Positions 8,266-16,593 of a stretch of 64,000 bases of DNA are shown piece after piece; within the stretch, counting starts at the first letter, position 1, and every line of letters begins with the position of its first letter. This DNA is from JAJDXO01 sp965221855 (GTDB taxonomy: Bacteria; Pseudomonadota; Alphaproteobacteria; Rhodospirillales; UBA2165). The position numbers and the translations under genes are program-made. A model generated the notes under the pieces. It did not search any database. It was not told where the DNA came from and saw only the letters and a program-made list of their open reading frames with translations. The stretch lies in assembly GCA_965221855.1 (NCBI GenBank), contig CBDCSV010000007.1, forward strand, positions 372,001 through 436,000, read 5' to 3'.

Positions 8266-9720
8266 GTGACCTACCTTATCGAAGGCGACGGCAATGACTG
8301 GGAAGCGGTGATCGGGCTGGAGGTGCATGCGCAGATCGTCTCGGAGGCCAAGCTGTTCTCCGGCGCCCCAACGGCGTTCGGCGCCGAGCCCAACACGCAG
8401 GTGTCGCTGGTCGATGCCGCCATGCCCGGCATGCTGCCGGTGGTCAACAAGGTCTGCATCGAGCAGGCGGTGCGCACCGGCCTCGGCCTCAACGCGAAGA
8501 TCAACCTGCACTCGGTGTTCGAGCGCAAGAACTACTTCTACCCCGATCTGCCCTTCGGTTATCAGATCAGCCAGTATCAGCATCCCATCGTCGGCGAGGG
8601 CGTGGTCACGCTGGACCTGCCGGACGGCGGCGTCCGCGAGATCGGCATCGAGCGGCTTCACATGGAGCAGGATGCGGGCAAGTCGCTCCACGACCAGGAT
8701 CCCAAGCGCACCTACGTCGATCTCAACCGGGCCGGCGTGGCGCTGATGGAGATCGTCTCCAAGCCCGATCTCCGGAGCCCGGAGGAGGTCGGGGCCTATC
8801 TTCGGAAGCTCAGGTCCATTCTCCGCTATCTCGGGACCTGTGACGGCAACATGGAACAGGGCTCCCTGCGGTGCGACGTCAACGTGAGCGTGCGGCCCGC
8901 CGGCTCCGGCGAGCTCCGGACCCGGACCGAGATCAAGAACGTCAACTCGGTGCGCTTCGCCATGCAGGCGGTGGAATTCGAAGCCGGGCGGCAGGTGGAG
9001 GTTTACGACGGCGGCGGCGAGGTCGACCAGGAGACCCGGCTGTTCGATCCGTCCAACGGCGAGACCCGTTCCATGCGCTCCAAGGAAGAAGCCCACGATT
9101 ACCGGTACTTCCCGGATCCCGACCTGTTGCCCGTTGAACTGACCGAGGAAGAGGTCGAACGGATCCGCGCCGATCTGCCGGAACTCCCGGACGCCAAGAA
9201 GCGGCGCTTCATCGATGAGTACGGAATTTCAGCCGAAGACGCCGGTGTCCTGGTCGCCGAGCGGGAGACCGCGGCTTTTTTCGAGGAAGTCGCCGGCGGC
9301 CGCGATCCGAAATTGGCCGCCAACTGGGTGATTCACGAGCTGTTTGCCGTCCTGAACAAGGAGGGGAAGGGGATCGCCGCTACGCCCGTCTCCTCGGAAG
9401 ACCTCGGAAAACTGGTGGGACTGATCTCGGACGGCACCATCTCGGGCCGCATCGCCAAGGACGTGTTCGAGATCATGATCGCCGACGGCGGCGATCCGGC
9501 GGCCATCGTCGAAGAGAAGGGTCTCGTCCAGATCACCGACACCGGTGCCATCGAGGCCGAGGTCGACAAGGTGATCGCGGACAACCCGGGCCAAGTGCAG
9601 GAATACAGGGACGGCAACCAGAAGGTCGTCGGCTGGTTCGTCGGTCAGGTGATGAAGGCGACGGGCGGCAAGGCCAACCCCAAAATGGTAAATGACCTGC
9701 TGAAGCGGAAATTGGGTTAA
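8266..9720 (+). CDS. gatB: Asp-tRNA(Asn)/Glu-tRNA(Gln) amidotransferase subunit GatB
   Basis: The 484-residue GatB activates misacylated tRNA and transfers ammonia. Family blocks VIGLEVHAQ (about residues 16-24), YFYPDLPFGYQISQY and LNRAGVALMEIVSKPD are present, and the C-terminal YqeY/GatB tail ends in NPKMVNDLLKRKLG. The start is GTG at 8266 behind a G-rich ribosome-binding stretch. Third gene of a gatCAB operon. Confidence 0.96.
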   Translation: MTYLIEGDGNDWEAVIGLEVHAQIVSEAKLFSGAPTAFGAEPNTQVSLVDAAMPGMLPVVNKVCIEQAVRTGLGLNAKINLHSVFERKNYFYPDLPFGYQISQYQHPIVGEGVVTLDLPDGGVREIGIERLHMEQDAGKSLHDQDPKRTYVDLNRAGVALMEIVSKPDLRSPEEVGAYLRKLRSILRYLGTCDGNMEQGSLRCDVNVSVRPAGSGELRTRTEIKNVNSVRFAMQAVEFEAGRQVEVYDGGGEVDQETRLFDPSNGETRSMRSKEEAHDYRYFPDPDLLPVELTEEEVERIRADLPELPDAKKRRFIDEYGISAEDAGVLVAERETAAFFEEVAGGRDPKLAANWVIHELFAVLNKEGKGIAATPVSSEDLGKLVGLISDGTISGRIAKDVFEIMIADGGDPAAIVEEKGLVQITDTGAIEAEVDKVIADNPGQVQEYRDGNQKVVGWFVGQVMKATGGKANPKMVNDLLKRKLG

Positions 9721-9731
9721 ACTCTTCGGCC

Positions 9732-9845
9732 ATGCATCGGTTGAAGGCGCACGGGCGGGTGTTTCTCTACGCCGTTATCTTCGGCATGCTGGCCTATGCG
9801 GTCATGCAGGGCCTCACCGTCGTCCATCGGCTGGTTTTCGGGTAG
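9732..9845 (+). CDS. Tiny single-pass membrane protein, hypothetical (37 aa)
   Basis: A 37-codon frame starts 12 bp after gatB and encodes a basic N-terminus (MHRLKAHGR) and one hydrophobic segment (VFLYAVIFGMLAYAVMQGL). It sits in the same direction as gatCAB and is followed 5 bp later by another small membrane-protein frame. No clear ribosome-binding site and no recognised family; the call rests on position, frame and hydrophobicity. Confidence 0.45.
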   Translation: MHRLKAHGRVFLYAVIFGMLAYAVMQGLTVVHRLVFG

Positions 9846-9850
9846 GGGAC

Positions 9851-10147
9851 ATGTTCGGGCTGTTAAGCATACGCTGGGCCGTCAAGACCGGGCAATTCGC
9901 CGCGCCCATCGCCGCGGGTCTGGCCGTCATCTGGGTTGTTCTGTGGTTCGCCGCGTGGTGGCCGCCGGTATTCGGTCTCGAGGGCGCGGCGTACTTCCTG
10001 GCCGCTTTTTTCACCTCGTGGACGCTGGTCCCGATCCTCTGGGTTTCGGAGTTCGCCCGCGTCGTTCGGTTCATCGACGGATATGCCGAGGCGGCGCTCG
10101 TTCTCCTTGATCGCAGGATCGCGCACCGGCGATGGATAGAGGGCTAG
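9851..10147 (+). CDS. Small membrane protein, hypothetical (98 aa)
   Basis: The product has two hydrophobic stretches (about residues 15-36 and 45-65) followed by a basic, amphipathic tail ending RRIAHRRWIEG. I do not recognise the family. The start at 9851 has ggtagggg directly upstream. The stop codon TAG spans the left edge of the inserted IS element (TA from the target duplication, G from the IS). The same TAG would exist without the insertion, so the gene is not truncated by it. Confidence 0.6.
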   Translation: MFGLLSIRWAVKTGQFAAPIAAGLAVIWVVLWFAAWWPPVFGLEGAAYFLAAFFTSWTLVPILWVSEFARVVRFIDGYAEAALVLLDRRIAHRRWIEG

Positions 10148-11019
10148 GTCCTGTTGACAGTTATCGCATCCAAATGAGCGCCCCGACGAGGCACAGCATG
10201 GCCATGTAGGCGGTGCCGGTCTTTTCGTAGCGTGTGGCGATGCGGCGGAAGTGTTTGATCTTGTTGATGAAACATTCGACGACGTGCCTTTCCTTGTAGA
10301 GTTCGGGGTCGTACGGCACGGCTTGCGCCCGCGACGGGTTGGAGGGGATCACCGCCGCCATCCCGGCGCTGTCGAGGCGGGCGCGGAAGCGGTTCGCGTC
10401 GTAGGCGGTGTCGGCGATCAGGGTCTCGCCCGGCAGCCCGGCGATCAGCCCCTCGGCCTGGGTGACGTCGCCCACCTGGCCGCCGGTGAGGATGAACCGC
10501 AAGGGATTGCCCAGGCCATCGACGACGATGTGGATTTTGCTCGTCAGGCCGCCGCGCGAGCGGCCGATGGCCTGAGCCTGAGCCCCCCTTTTGCGCCGGC
10601 GGCATGTTGATGCGCCCGCACGATGGTCGAATCCACGATCAGGTATTCGAAGTCGGGATCCTCCGCCAAGGCCTTGAAAAGACTCTCCCAAACCCCCGCC
10701 TTGGCCCACCGCGAAAAGCGCACGTAGACGCTGTTCCAGTTGCCGAAGGCGTCCGGCAGATCGCGCCACGGCGAACCCGCCCGGGCAATCCACAGCACGG
10801 CGTCCACGAACAGGCGGTTGTCCCGACCCGTGGAGCCGCGATCCGCCTCCTTGCCCGGAACCAAACCCTTGATCCGGTCCCATTGCATATCCGTCAATTC
10901 CCGTCGAAGTCGGTCAATTCGCTTTGCGAAATGACCTTACATGACACGCTCCCTCCAGTTGAAACGGTCTTGCTTGAATCACACCAACCATCAATAGTCC
11001 GTTAACTGTCAACAGGACC
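10147..11019. mobile_element. IS5-family (IS427-type) insertion sequence, apparently intact
   Basis: An 873-bp element bounded by 17-bp perfect terminal inverted repeats, GGTCCTGTTGACAGTTA at 10147-10163 and its complement at 11003-11019. Both ends are flanked by TA within CTAG (10145-10146 and 11020-11021), consistent with a TA target duplication. It carries one transposase on the minus strand in two overlapping frames. It lies between the small membrane-protein gene and the MarR gene. Confidence 0.93.
10161..10897 (-). CDS. IS5-family transposase, two frames joined by -1 frameshift
   Basis: The first frame starts at ATG 10897 (MTDMQWDRIKGLVPGK) and runs to 10544; the second supplies the C-terminal part down to TAA at 10161. 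At 10592-10583 the minus strand reads AAAAGGGGGG, a slippery site where a -1 shift joins HQHAAGAKGG to AQAQAIGRSRGGL, giving about 245 residues. DDE residues are visible: Asp in LIVDSTIVRAH, Asp in LIADTAYD and Glu in HVVECFINKIKHFRRIATRYEK (last part of the protein). No other disruption is seen, so it is probably functional. Confidence 0.9.
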
Positions 11020-11021
11020 TA

Positions 11022-11281
11022 GGGCCTGTACTCGATTAAGGAATTCTCGTTTTTGCCCCCCCTCCCTAGCCCTCCCCCTCGAAGGGGGGAGGGAATGGGT
11101 GGGTTGGTCCACCTCCCTCCTGGGCCTACTCCGCCGAAGTAGCCTTCGGCTACGAAGGCTGGAAGGGGGAGGTCGAGACGGCCGGCAACCGGCCGGGCGT
11201 CGAGGGTGGGGGGATTTCCCTTCACTCAGAGCCGTCCTCATCACCACAACACACCTACGGCGGCTCCATTGAGTCCGGGCC
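11022..11281. repeat. Hairpin-rich intergenic repeat-like sequence
   Basis: This 260-bp spacer has no credible gene. It holds several GC-rich inverted repeats: CCCTCCCC/GGGGAGGG (11070-11093), three mutually exclusive hairpins at 11133-11160 built on GCCGAAG/CTTCGGC, GTAGCC/GGCTAC and AGCCTTC/GAAGGCT, and a GCCGG/CCGGC hairpin near 11190-11205. Such composition is typical of dispersed extragenic repeats; a genome-wide count is needed to prove it. Confidence 0.5.
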
Positions 11282-11758
11282 CTAAAGCTCCTCGGCGCGG
11301 GCCGTCAATTCGTCCAACACCCCATTCAGCATTCGGCGCTGTTCCGGCGTGATGGTGGCGAGCAATCGTTCCTCGTAGGCGCGGGCCACCGGGACGATCT
11401 CCCGATAGGTCCTGCGGCCCCTTGTGGTGAGATTGATGAAAGCATTGCGCCGGTCTTCGGGGTCGGGCCGCCGGGCGACATGCCCCTTGTCCGCCAGGAG
11501 CGCCACCGCCCGGCTGACCTGGACCTTGTCGAGGCCCGTGTGCCTGACGACGTGCGAGGCGGTCGCGTTGGGATAGCGGCCGAGCGCCGCCATCACCCGC
11601 CATTCCGGTATGGTGATCCCGAACCGGTCCACGTAGGTCTTGGCCAGCGAATTGCTCACCTGCTTGGTCAGGACGGTGATCTGGTAGGGAAAGAAGGTTT
11701 CCAGGTCGAGGGCGTCTTCATCCGGGTCTCTGGGCGGGTTGCGGGGAATTTCGTTCAT
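11282..11758 (-). CDS. MarR family transcriptional regulator (candidate hmgA regulator)
   Basis: A 158-residue winged-helix protein with the MarR core: recognition region ATASHVVRHTGLDKVQVSRAV (about residues 66-86, shown in part) and wing sequence GHVARRPDPEDRRNAF. It is divergent from hmgA, and a perfect palindrome between the two genes fills the spacer of the predicted hmgA promoter. This suggests it represses the homogentisate operon, perhaps relieved by a pathway intermediate; the effector is inference. The ATG at 11758 was chosen because the upstream extension is not MarR-like. Confidence 0.9.
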   Translation of the reverse strand: MNEIPRNPPRDPDEDALDLETFFPYQITVLTKQVSNSLAKTYVDRFGITIPEWRVMAALGRYPNATASHVVRHTGLDKVQVSRAVALLADKGHVARRPDPEDRRNAFINLTTRGRRTYREIVPVARAYEERLLATITPEQRRMLNGVLDELTARAEEL

Positions 11759-11792
11759 CGGCGGGTGCGCTTTCGGGTCATCAAAATATCGT

Positions 11793-11821
11793 TTGAAATT
11801 AGTTTCATTTGAAACTAATAT
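11793..11821 (+). promoter_or_regulatory. Predicted hmgA promoter with MarR operator in the spacer
   Basis: TTGAAA at 11793-11798 and TAATAT at 11816-11821 are separated by exactly 17 bp. The spacer contains the palindrome TTAGTTTCATTTGAAACTAA (11799-11818, two 9-bp arms with a 2-bp centre). A repressor bound there would block RNA polymerase. Binding by the adjacent MarR protein is inferred. Confidence 0.7.
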
Positions 11822-11863
11822 ACGGCCAACGTCAAGAGCCGAGAGCAGGGGGAGGACCCGGCC

Positions 11864-13171
11864 ATGGATACGATCGTCGCCGGCGATCTCGACTATCAGT
11901 CGGGGTTCGGGAACGAATTCGCCACCGAAGCATTGCCGGGCGCGCTGCCCGCCGGGCGCAACTCGCCGCAAAAAGCGCCCTATGGCCTCTATGCCGAGCA
12001 TCTGAGCGGCACCGCCTTTACCGTGCCGCGGGTGGGCAACCAGCGCACCTGGTTCTACCGCATCCGCCCGTCGGCCCAACACCGGCCGTTCAAGCGTATC
12101 GACAACCGCCTGGTCCGCTCGACGCCGTTCGGCGAGGTCGAGACCCCGCCCAATCGGATGCGCTGGGATCCGCTGCCGATCCCCGATGCGCCAACCGATT
12201 TCGTCGACGGTTTGGTCACCTACATGGGCAACGGCGACTCGACGGGTCAGACCGGCATCGCCATCCACCTCTATGCGGCCAACCGGACCATGGAGGATCG
12301 CTACTTCTTCAATTCCGACGGCGAGATGCTGTTCGTGCCCCAGCAGGGCCGCCTTCGGCTGCACACCGAAATGGGGGTCCTCGACGTCGCGCCGAACCAG
12401 ATCGCGGTGATCCAGCGGGGCATCAAGTTCCGGGTGGAGCTGCCGGACGGGCCCTCGCGGGGCTATGTCGGCGAAAACTACGGCGCAACCTTCCGGCTGC
12501 CCGACCTCGGTCCCATCGGCGCCAACGGATTAGCCAATCCGCGCGACTTCCTCGCACCGGTCGCGGCCTATGAGGATCGGGACGAACCCTGCGAGCTGGT
12601 GACCAAGTTCGCGGGCAACATGTGGGCCGCCGAAATGAGCCACGCGCCGCTCGACGTGGTCGCCTGGCACGGCAACTACGCTCCCTACAAGTACGATTTG
12701 GCCCACTTCAACACCATCTGGACGGTCAGTTACGACCATCCGGACCCCTCCATCTATACGGTGCTTACCTCGCCCTCCGACTCGGCGGGCACGGCGAACG
12801 TGGACTTCGTCATCTTCCCGCCCCGCTGGATGGTCGCCGAGGACACGTTCCGCCCGCCGTGGTACCACCGCAACGTGATGAGCGAGTTCATGGGGCTGGT
12901 GCATGGCATCTACGATGCCAAACCGGAGGGCTTCACGCCGGGCGGCGCCAGTCTCCACAACTGCATGGCGGCCCATGGCCCCGATGTGGATTCCTTCGAG
13001 GGGGCGACGAACAAGGATCTGGCGCCCGAGTTTCAGGCCGACACCATGGCCTTCATGTTCGAATCCTCGTATCTCTACAAATTGACCGAGTTCGCACTCA
13101 ACACCGACCTCCTGCAGGGCGACTATTTCGAGTGCTGGCAGGGGCTGAACAAGCACTTCACGGGAAAATAG
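11864..13171 (+). CDS. hmgA: Homogentisate 1,2-dioxygenase
   Basis: The 435-residue enzyme opens the ring of homogentisate to maleylacetoacetate in tyrosine/phenylalanine breakdown. The N-terminus (DYQSGFGNEFATEALPGALP) is diagnostic. The iron-ligand region is intact: His near residue 335 (PPWYHRNVMSEFMGL), Glu near 341 and His near 365 or 371 (SLHNCMAAHGPD). It is preceded by ggggagg and followed directly by fahA (TAG-ATG, no gap). Confidence 0.97.
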   Translation: MDTIVAGDLDYQSGFGNEFATEALPGALPAGRNSPQKAPYGLYAEHLSGTAFTVPRVGNQRTWFYRIRPSAQHRPFKRIDNRLVRSTPFGEVETPPNRMRWDPLPIPDAPTDFVDGLVTYMGNGDSTGQTGIAIHLYAANRTMEDRYFFNSDGEMLFVPQQGRLRLHTEMGVLDVAPNQIAVIQRGIKFRVELPDGPSRGYVGENYGATFRLPDLGPIGANGLANPRDFLAPVAAYEDRDEPCELVTKFAGNMWAAEMSHAPLDVVAWHGNYAPYKYDLAHFNTIWTVSYDHPDPSIYTVLTSPSDSAGTANVDFVIFPPRWMVAEDTFRPPWYHRNVMSEFMGLVHGIYDAKPEGFTPGGASLHNCMAAHGPDVDSFEGATNKDLAPEFQADTMAFMFESSYLYKLTEFALNTDLLQGDYFECWQGLNKHFTGK

Positions 13172-14470
13172 ATGACCAACCTGAACGAAACGCATGACCC
13201 GGCTCTCAGGAGCTGGGTCGAAAGCGCGAACGCGCCTGAAACCGACTTCCCCATTCAGAACCTGCCCTATGGCGTCTATCGCGAAGCCGGTTCCGGCGAT
13301 CCCGGCCGAGTGGGTGTGGCGATCGGGGACCAAATCCTCGACGTGACCGCGGCCGCCGCCGAGATGAGCGGGGCCGTGAAGGACGCGGCCGGACTCTGCA
13401 ACGGCGAGACGCTCAACGAACTGATGGCGGCGGGCAGCGGCGCCTGGTCGGCGCTTCGCGCCGGACTGTCGGGGCTGCTCCGCGAGGGCGGACCGGCGGA
13501 CGAACTCCAGGGAGCACTCACCGCCCAGGCGGATGCCGAGATGCTGGTGCCGGCGAATATCGGCGACTTCTCGGATTTCTGGGCGTCGCTCACGCACGCA
13601 ACCAACGCCGGGAAGATCAACCGGCCCGACACCCCGCTGCTGCCCAACTACAAGCACCTGCCCATCGCCTATCACGCCCGGTCGTCGTCGTTCGGCGTCA
13701 GCGGGACCGCCGTCCGCCGGCCCGAAGGCCAGGTCAAGCCGCCCAATGCCGATTCCCCGGTCTTCAAGCCGTGCGCGCGGCTCGACTACGAGATGGAACT
13801 CGGCCTCTATATCGGCCCCGGCAACGACATCGGCTCGCCGATCGCGCTGGACGACGCCGAGGAGCATCTGTTCGGCGTCTGCGTGCTGAACGACTGGTCG
13901 GCCCGGGACATTCAGGCCTGGGAGTACGTGCCGCTGGGCCCCTTCCAGGGCAAGAACTTCGCCAATACCATCTCGCCCTGGGTGGTGACCATGGAGGCGC
14001 TGGCGCCGTTTCGCACCCCGGCGTACGAACGCGCGGCCGGCGACCCGGCGCTCATGCCCTACCTCGCCTCCGACGCCGACGCCGCCAACGGCGGCATCGA
14101 CATCAGGCTGGAGGTGCTGATTTCGTCGGCGAAAATGCGCGCCGCCGGAACGCCGCCGGCCCTGATCGGCGCGTCCCGTTTCAAGGACATGTACTGGACC
14201 GCAGCGCAGTTGGTGACCCAGCACACGGCGAGCGGCTGCAATCTCCGCCCGGGCGACCTGCTGGGGTCCGGGACGGTCTCCGACGAGGACTCCTTCGGCA
14301 GTCTCTTGGAAACGTCGTGGGCGGGGTCCAGGACCTTCACCCTGCCGGGCGGCGAGGAGCGCACGTTCCTCGAGGATGGAGACGAGGTGATCATGCGCGG
14401 CTATTGCGAGGCCGACGGCGCCAGGCGCATCGGTCTCGGGGAATGCCGGGCCGAGGTCCTGCCGTCCTGA
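13172..14470 (+). CDS. fahA: Fumarylacetoacetase
   Basis: The 432-residue protein hydrolyses fumarylacetoacetate to fumarate and acetoacetate. It has the N-terminal SH3-like domain (IQNLPYGVYREAG...) and the C-terminal catalytic FAH fold with YHARSSSFGVSGTAVRRP, LDYEMELGLYIGPGN and NDWSARDIQAWEYVPLGPFQG (shown in part), which supply the metal-binding Glu and Asp residues. The start abuts the hmgA stop. No maleylacetoacetate isomerase (maiA) is adjacent, so that step must come from elsewhere or from glutathione alone. Confidence 0.96.
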   Translation: MTNLNETHDPALRSWVESANAPETDFPIQNLPYGVYREAGSGDPGRVGVAIGDQILDVTAAAAEMSGAVKDAAGLCNGETLNELMAAGSGAWSALRAGLSGLLREGGPADELQGALTAQADAEMLVPANIGDFSDFWASLTHATNAGKINRPDTPLLPNYKHLPIAYHARSSSFGVSGTAVRRPEGQVKPPNADSPVFKPCARLDYEMELGLYIGPGNDIGSPIALDDAEEHLFGVCVLNDWSARDIQAWEYVPLGPFQGKNFANTISPWVVTMEALAPFRTPAYERAAGDPALMPYLASDADAANGGIDIRLEVLISSAKMRAAGTPPALIGASRFKDMYWTAAQLVTQHTASGCNLRPGDLLGSGTVSDEDSFGSLLETSWAGSRTFTLPGGEERTFLEDGDEVIMRGYCEADGARRIGLGECRAEVLPS

Positions 14471-14489
14471 GGGCGCAAGGAGGATTGCC

Positions 14490-15704
14490 ATGAACGATCA
14501 GGCCCTGGTCGACGGCTTCGATGTCAACGAACTGACAACGGCGTTTCTGGAAGATCCGTATCCGACCTACCGGGCGCTCCGTGAGCTTGATCCGATCCAT
14601 CGGAACAAGGACGGGTCCTACTTCCTGACGCGCTACGCGGATCTGGAACTCGCCTACAAGCATCCGACCATGAGTTCGGACAAAAAGGTCGACTTCAGGA
14701 AGACCATGGGCGACGGGCCCCTCTACCTCCATCACACCACCAGCCTGGTTTTCAACGACGACCCTTATCACGCCCGGGTGCGCAAACTGATGGCCGGGGC
14801 TTTCACGCCCCGGAAACTCGCCGAGCTGGAACCGATCATCGAACGGGTCATTACCGACCTTGTCGGCAAACTCCGGGGCCGCGAGACCTTCGATCTGATG
14901 GACGATTTCGCCCTCGTGCTGCCGACGGAGATCATCGCCGACATGCTGGGCGTCGATGAGCGGACCAAGCCTCTCCTGAGGGAATACTCGCTTACCATCC
15001 TGGGCGGTCTCGAAACGGCGCTCACCGACGAGGCGCGCGAGGCCGGCGACAGGACGGTGGCCGAGTTCGGCGCCTATCTTCAGAATCTGATCGACCACCG
15101 GCGAAAAAATCCGGATGAGGGCGGGCGGGGCGAGGTATTGGCGGCGCTGATCTTCGGCGAGGTGGACGGGGAAACCCTGAGCGACGTGGAGTTGGTGCAG
15201 AACTGCATCTTCCTGCTGAACGCCGGTCATGAGACCACCGCCAACCTGACGGCCAACGCCGTTTGCTGCCTGATGGACCATCCCGATCAGATGCGGCGCC
15301 TCAGGGACGATCCGGGCCTCATCGACACCGCCGTCGAGGAGACCCTGCGCTACGAGAGCTCCGTGCAGCTCGGTAACCGCAAACTCACCGGCGACGTGGA
15401 CATGAACGGGACGACGGTCCCCAAGGACGCCTACCTGCATCTCGCCATCGGCGGCGCGAACCGGGATCCGGCGAAGTTTCCCGATCCCGAAAAATTCGAC
15501 ATCGGCCGCACACCCAATCCTCATCTCGCCTTTGCCACGGGCAAGCACATCTGCCTCGGCGGGACCCTGGGCAGAATCGAGGGCCGTCACGCGGTCGGCA
15601 AGTTCATTCAGGGCTTCGAGACGATCGAGCCCGCCGGTGAACGGGACCGCGTGCTGCGGGCCCGCTTCCGCGGCTATCGCCACGTGCCGGTGAGAGTAAG
15701 TTAG
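14490..15704 (+). CDS. Cytochrome P450
   Basis: A 404-residue soluble bacterial P450. The I-helix motif AGHETT is near residue 245, the ExxR motif (EETLR) near 283 and the heme-binding loop FATGKHICLGG places the axial Cys near 355. There is no membrane anchor. The start at 14490 follows aaggagga. It lies 19 bp after fahA in the same direction, so it is probably co-transcribed with the homogentisate pathway. No ferredoxin or reductase gene is adjacent. Substrate unknown; an aromatic acid feeding homogentisate is one possibility. Confidence 0.94.
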   Translation: MNDQALVDGFDVNELTTAFLEDPYPTYRALRELDPIHRNKDGSYFLTRYADLELAYKHPTMSSDKKVDFRKTMGDGPLYLHHTTSLVFNDDPYHARVRKLMAGAFTPRKLAELEPIIERVITDLVGKLRGRETFDLMDDFALVLPTEIIADMLGVDERTKPLLREYSLTILGGLETALTDEAREAGDRTVAEFGAYLQNLIDHRRKNPDEGGRGEVLAALIFGEVDGETLSDVELVQNCIFLLNAGHETTANLTANAVCCLMDHPDQMRRLRDDPGLIDTAVEETLRYESSVQLGNRKLTGDVDMNGTTVPKDAYLHLAIGGANRDPAKFPDPEKFDIGRTPNPHLAFATGKHICLGGTLGRIEGRHAVGKFIQGFETIEPAGERDRVLRARFRGYRHVPVRVS

Positions 15705-15708
15705 GCGG

Positions 15709-16593
15709 CTATGCGGCCTGCTTCAGGCCCAGAATCTCCCGCGCCTCGGCGGCCGTCGCCGGCTCCTTGTCCAGGGAGCGCATGATGCCGACCCCCTTCT
15801 CGACCAGCGCCGCGTTACTCGGCGCGGGCACGCCTTTCTCCAGATAGAGATTGTCCTCGAGCCCGACGCGGACATGACCGCCATAGATAAGAGACTGGGC
15901 GAGCATGGGGAACTCGCCGGCCGCAATGCCGAACGACGCCCAGTGGGCCCCGCCGGGCAGAAGATCGCGCATGAACTTCATGGCTTCCGGCGTTTGCTCG
16001 ATACCCCAGGGAATGCCGAGGCAAAGCTGGAACAGGGGCGGTTCGTCGATAACGCCGTCCGCAACCATCTTCTTGGCCAGCCGCAGATGCCCGGTGTCGA
16101 ACACTTCGAGTTCCGGCTTGGCGCCGCAGTCCCGAGCAACCTCGGCCATGGCCTTGAGATGCTCCGGCGTATTGATGATCACGAAATTACCGAAATTCAT
16201 GCTGCCGTAATCGAGGGTGCAGATTTCCGGCCTGTTCTCCCGCACATGCTGCATGCGCACCTCGGGCGTTTTCATCGCCGGCGTGCCCTCGGCGGTGTTG
16301 GCGTCGGGCGGCGAGGGGTTGAACCGGGCGCCGTGTCCGCAGGTGAGATTGATCACGACGTCGACGCCGCTCTCGCGGATGCGGTCGACCACCTCCTTGT
16401 AAAGTTCGGGCGCCATGGAGGGTGCGCCGGTATCGGGGTCGCGGACATGGATATGAACCACGGCGGCGCCGGCCTTGGCCGCGTCGATGCCGGAATCGGC
16501 GATTTCCTTAGGCGTGATCGGCAAGCCCGGATGTTTGGTCGGCGGTGTTACGCTGCCTGTCAGCGCACAGGTCAAAATCCGCTTATCGGCCAT
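15709..16593 (-). CDS. BKACE family beta-keto acid cleavage enzyme (DUF849)
   Basis: The 294-residue protein matches 3-keto-5-aminohexanoate cleavage enzyme homologues, which use zinc and acetyl-CoA to cleave beta-keto acids. Family marks are ITCALTGS-like ILTCALTGS at the N-terminus, the zinc HxH in VVHIHVRDP (about residues 45-53), NLTCGHGARF and the C-terminal GGHVRVGLEDNLYL. The precise substrate cannot be read from sequence, since the family covers many beta-keto acids. The ATG at 16593 has a strong GGGGGAGG upstream. It is convergent with the P450 gene, 4 bp apart. Confidence 0.9.
   Translation of the reverse strand: MADKRILTCALTGSVTPPTKHPGLPITPKEIADSGIDAAKAGAAVVHIHVRDPDTGAPSMAPELYKEVVDRIRESGVDVVINLTCGHGARFNPSPPDANTAEGTPAMKTPEVRMQHVRENRPEICTLDYGSMNFGNFVIINTPEHLKAMAEVARDCGAKPELEVFDTGHLRLAKKMVADGVIDEPPLFQLCLGIPWGIEQTPEAMKFMRDLLPGGAHWASFGIAAGEFPMLAQSLIYGGHVRVGLEDNLYLEKGVPAPSNAALVEKGVGIMRSLDKEPATAAEAREILGLKQAA

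Noticed and set aside
12530..14491. 653-codon minus-strand frame opposite hmgA and fahA
   Set aside because: The reading is an antisense shadow in GC-rich coding DNA; hmgA and fahA have clear motifs on the other strand.
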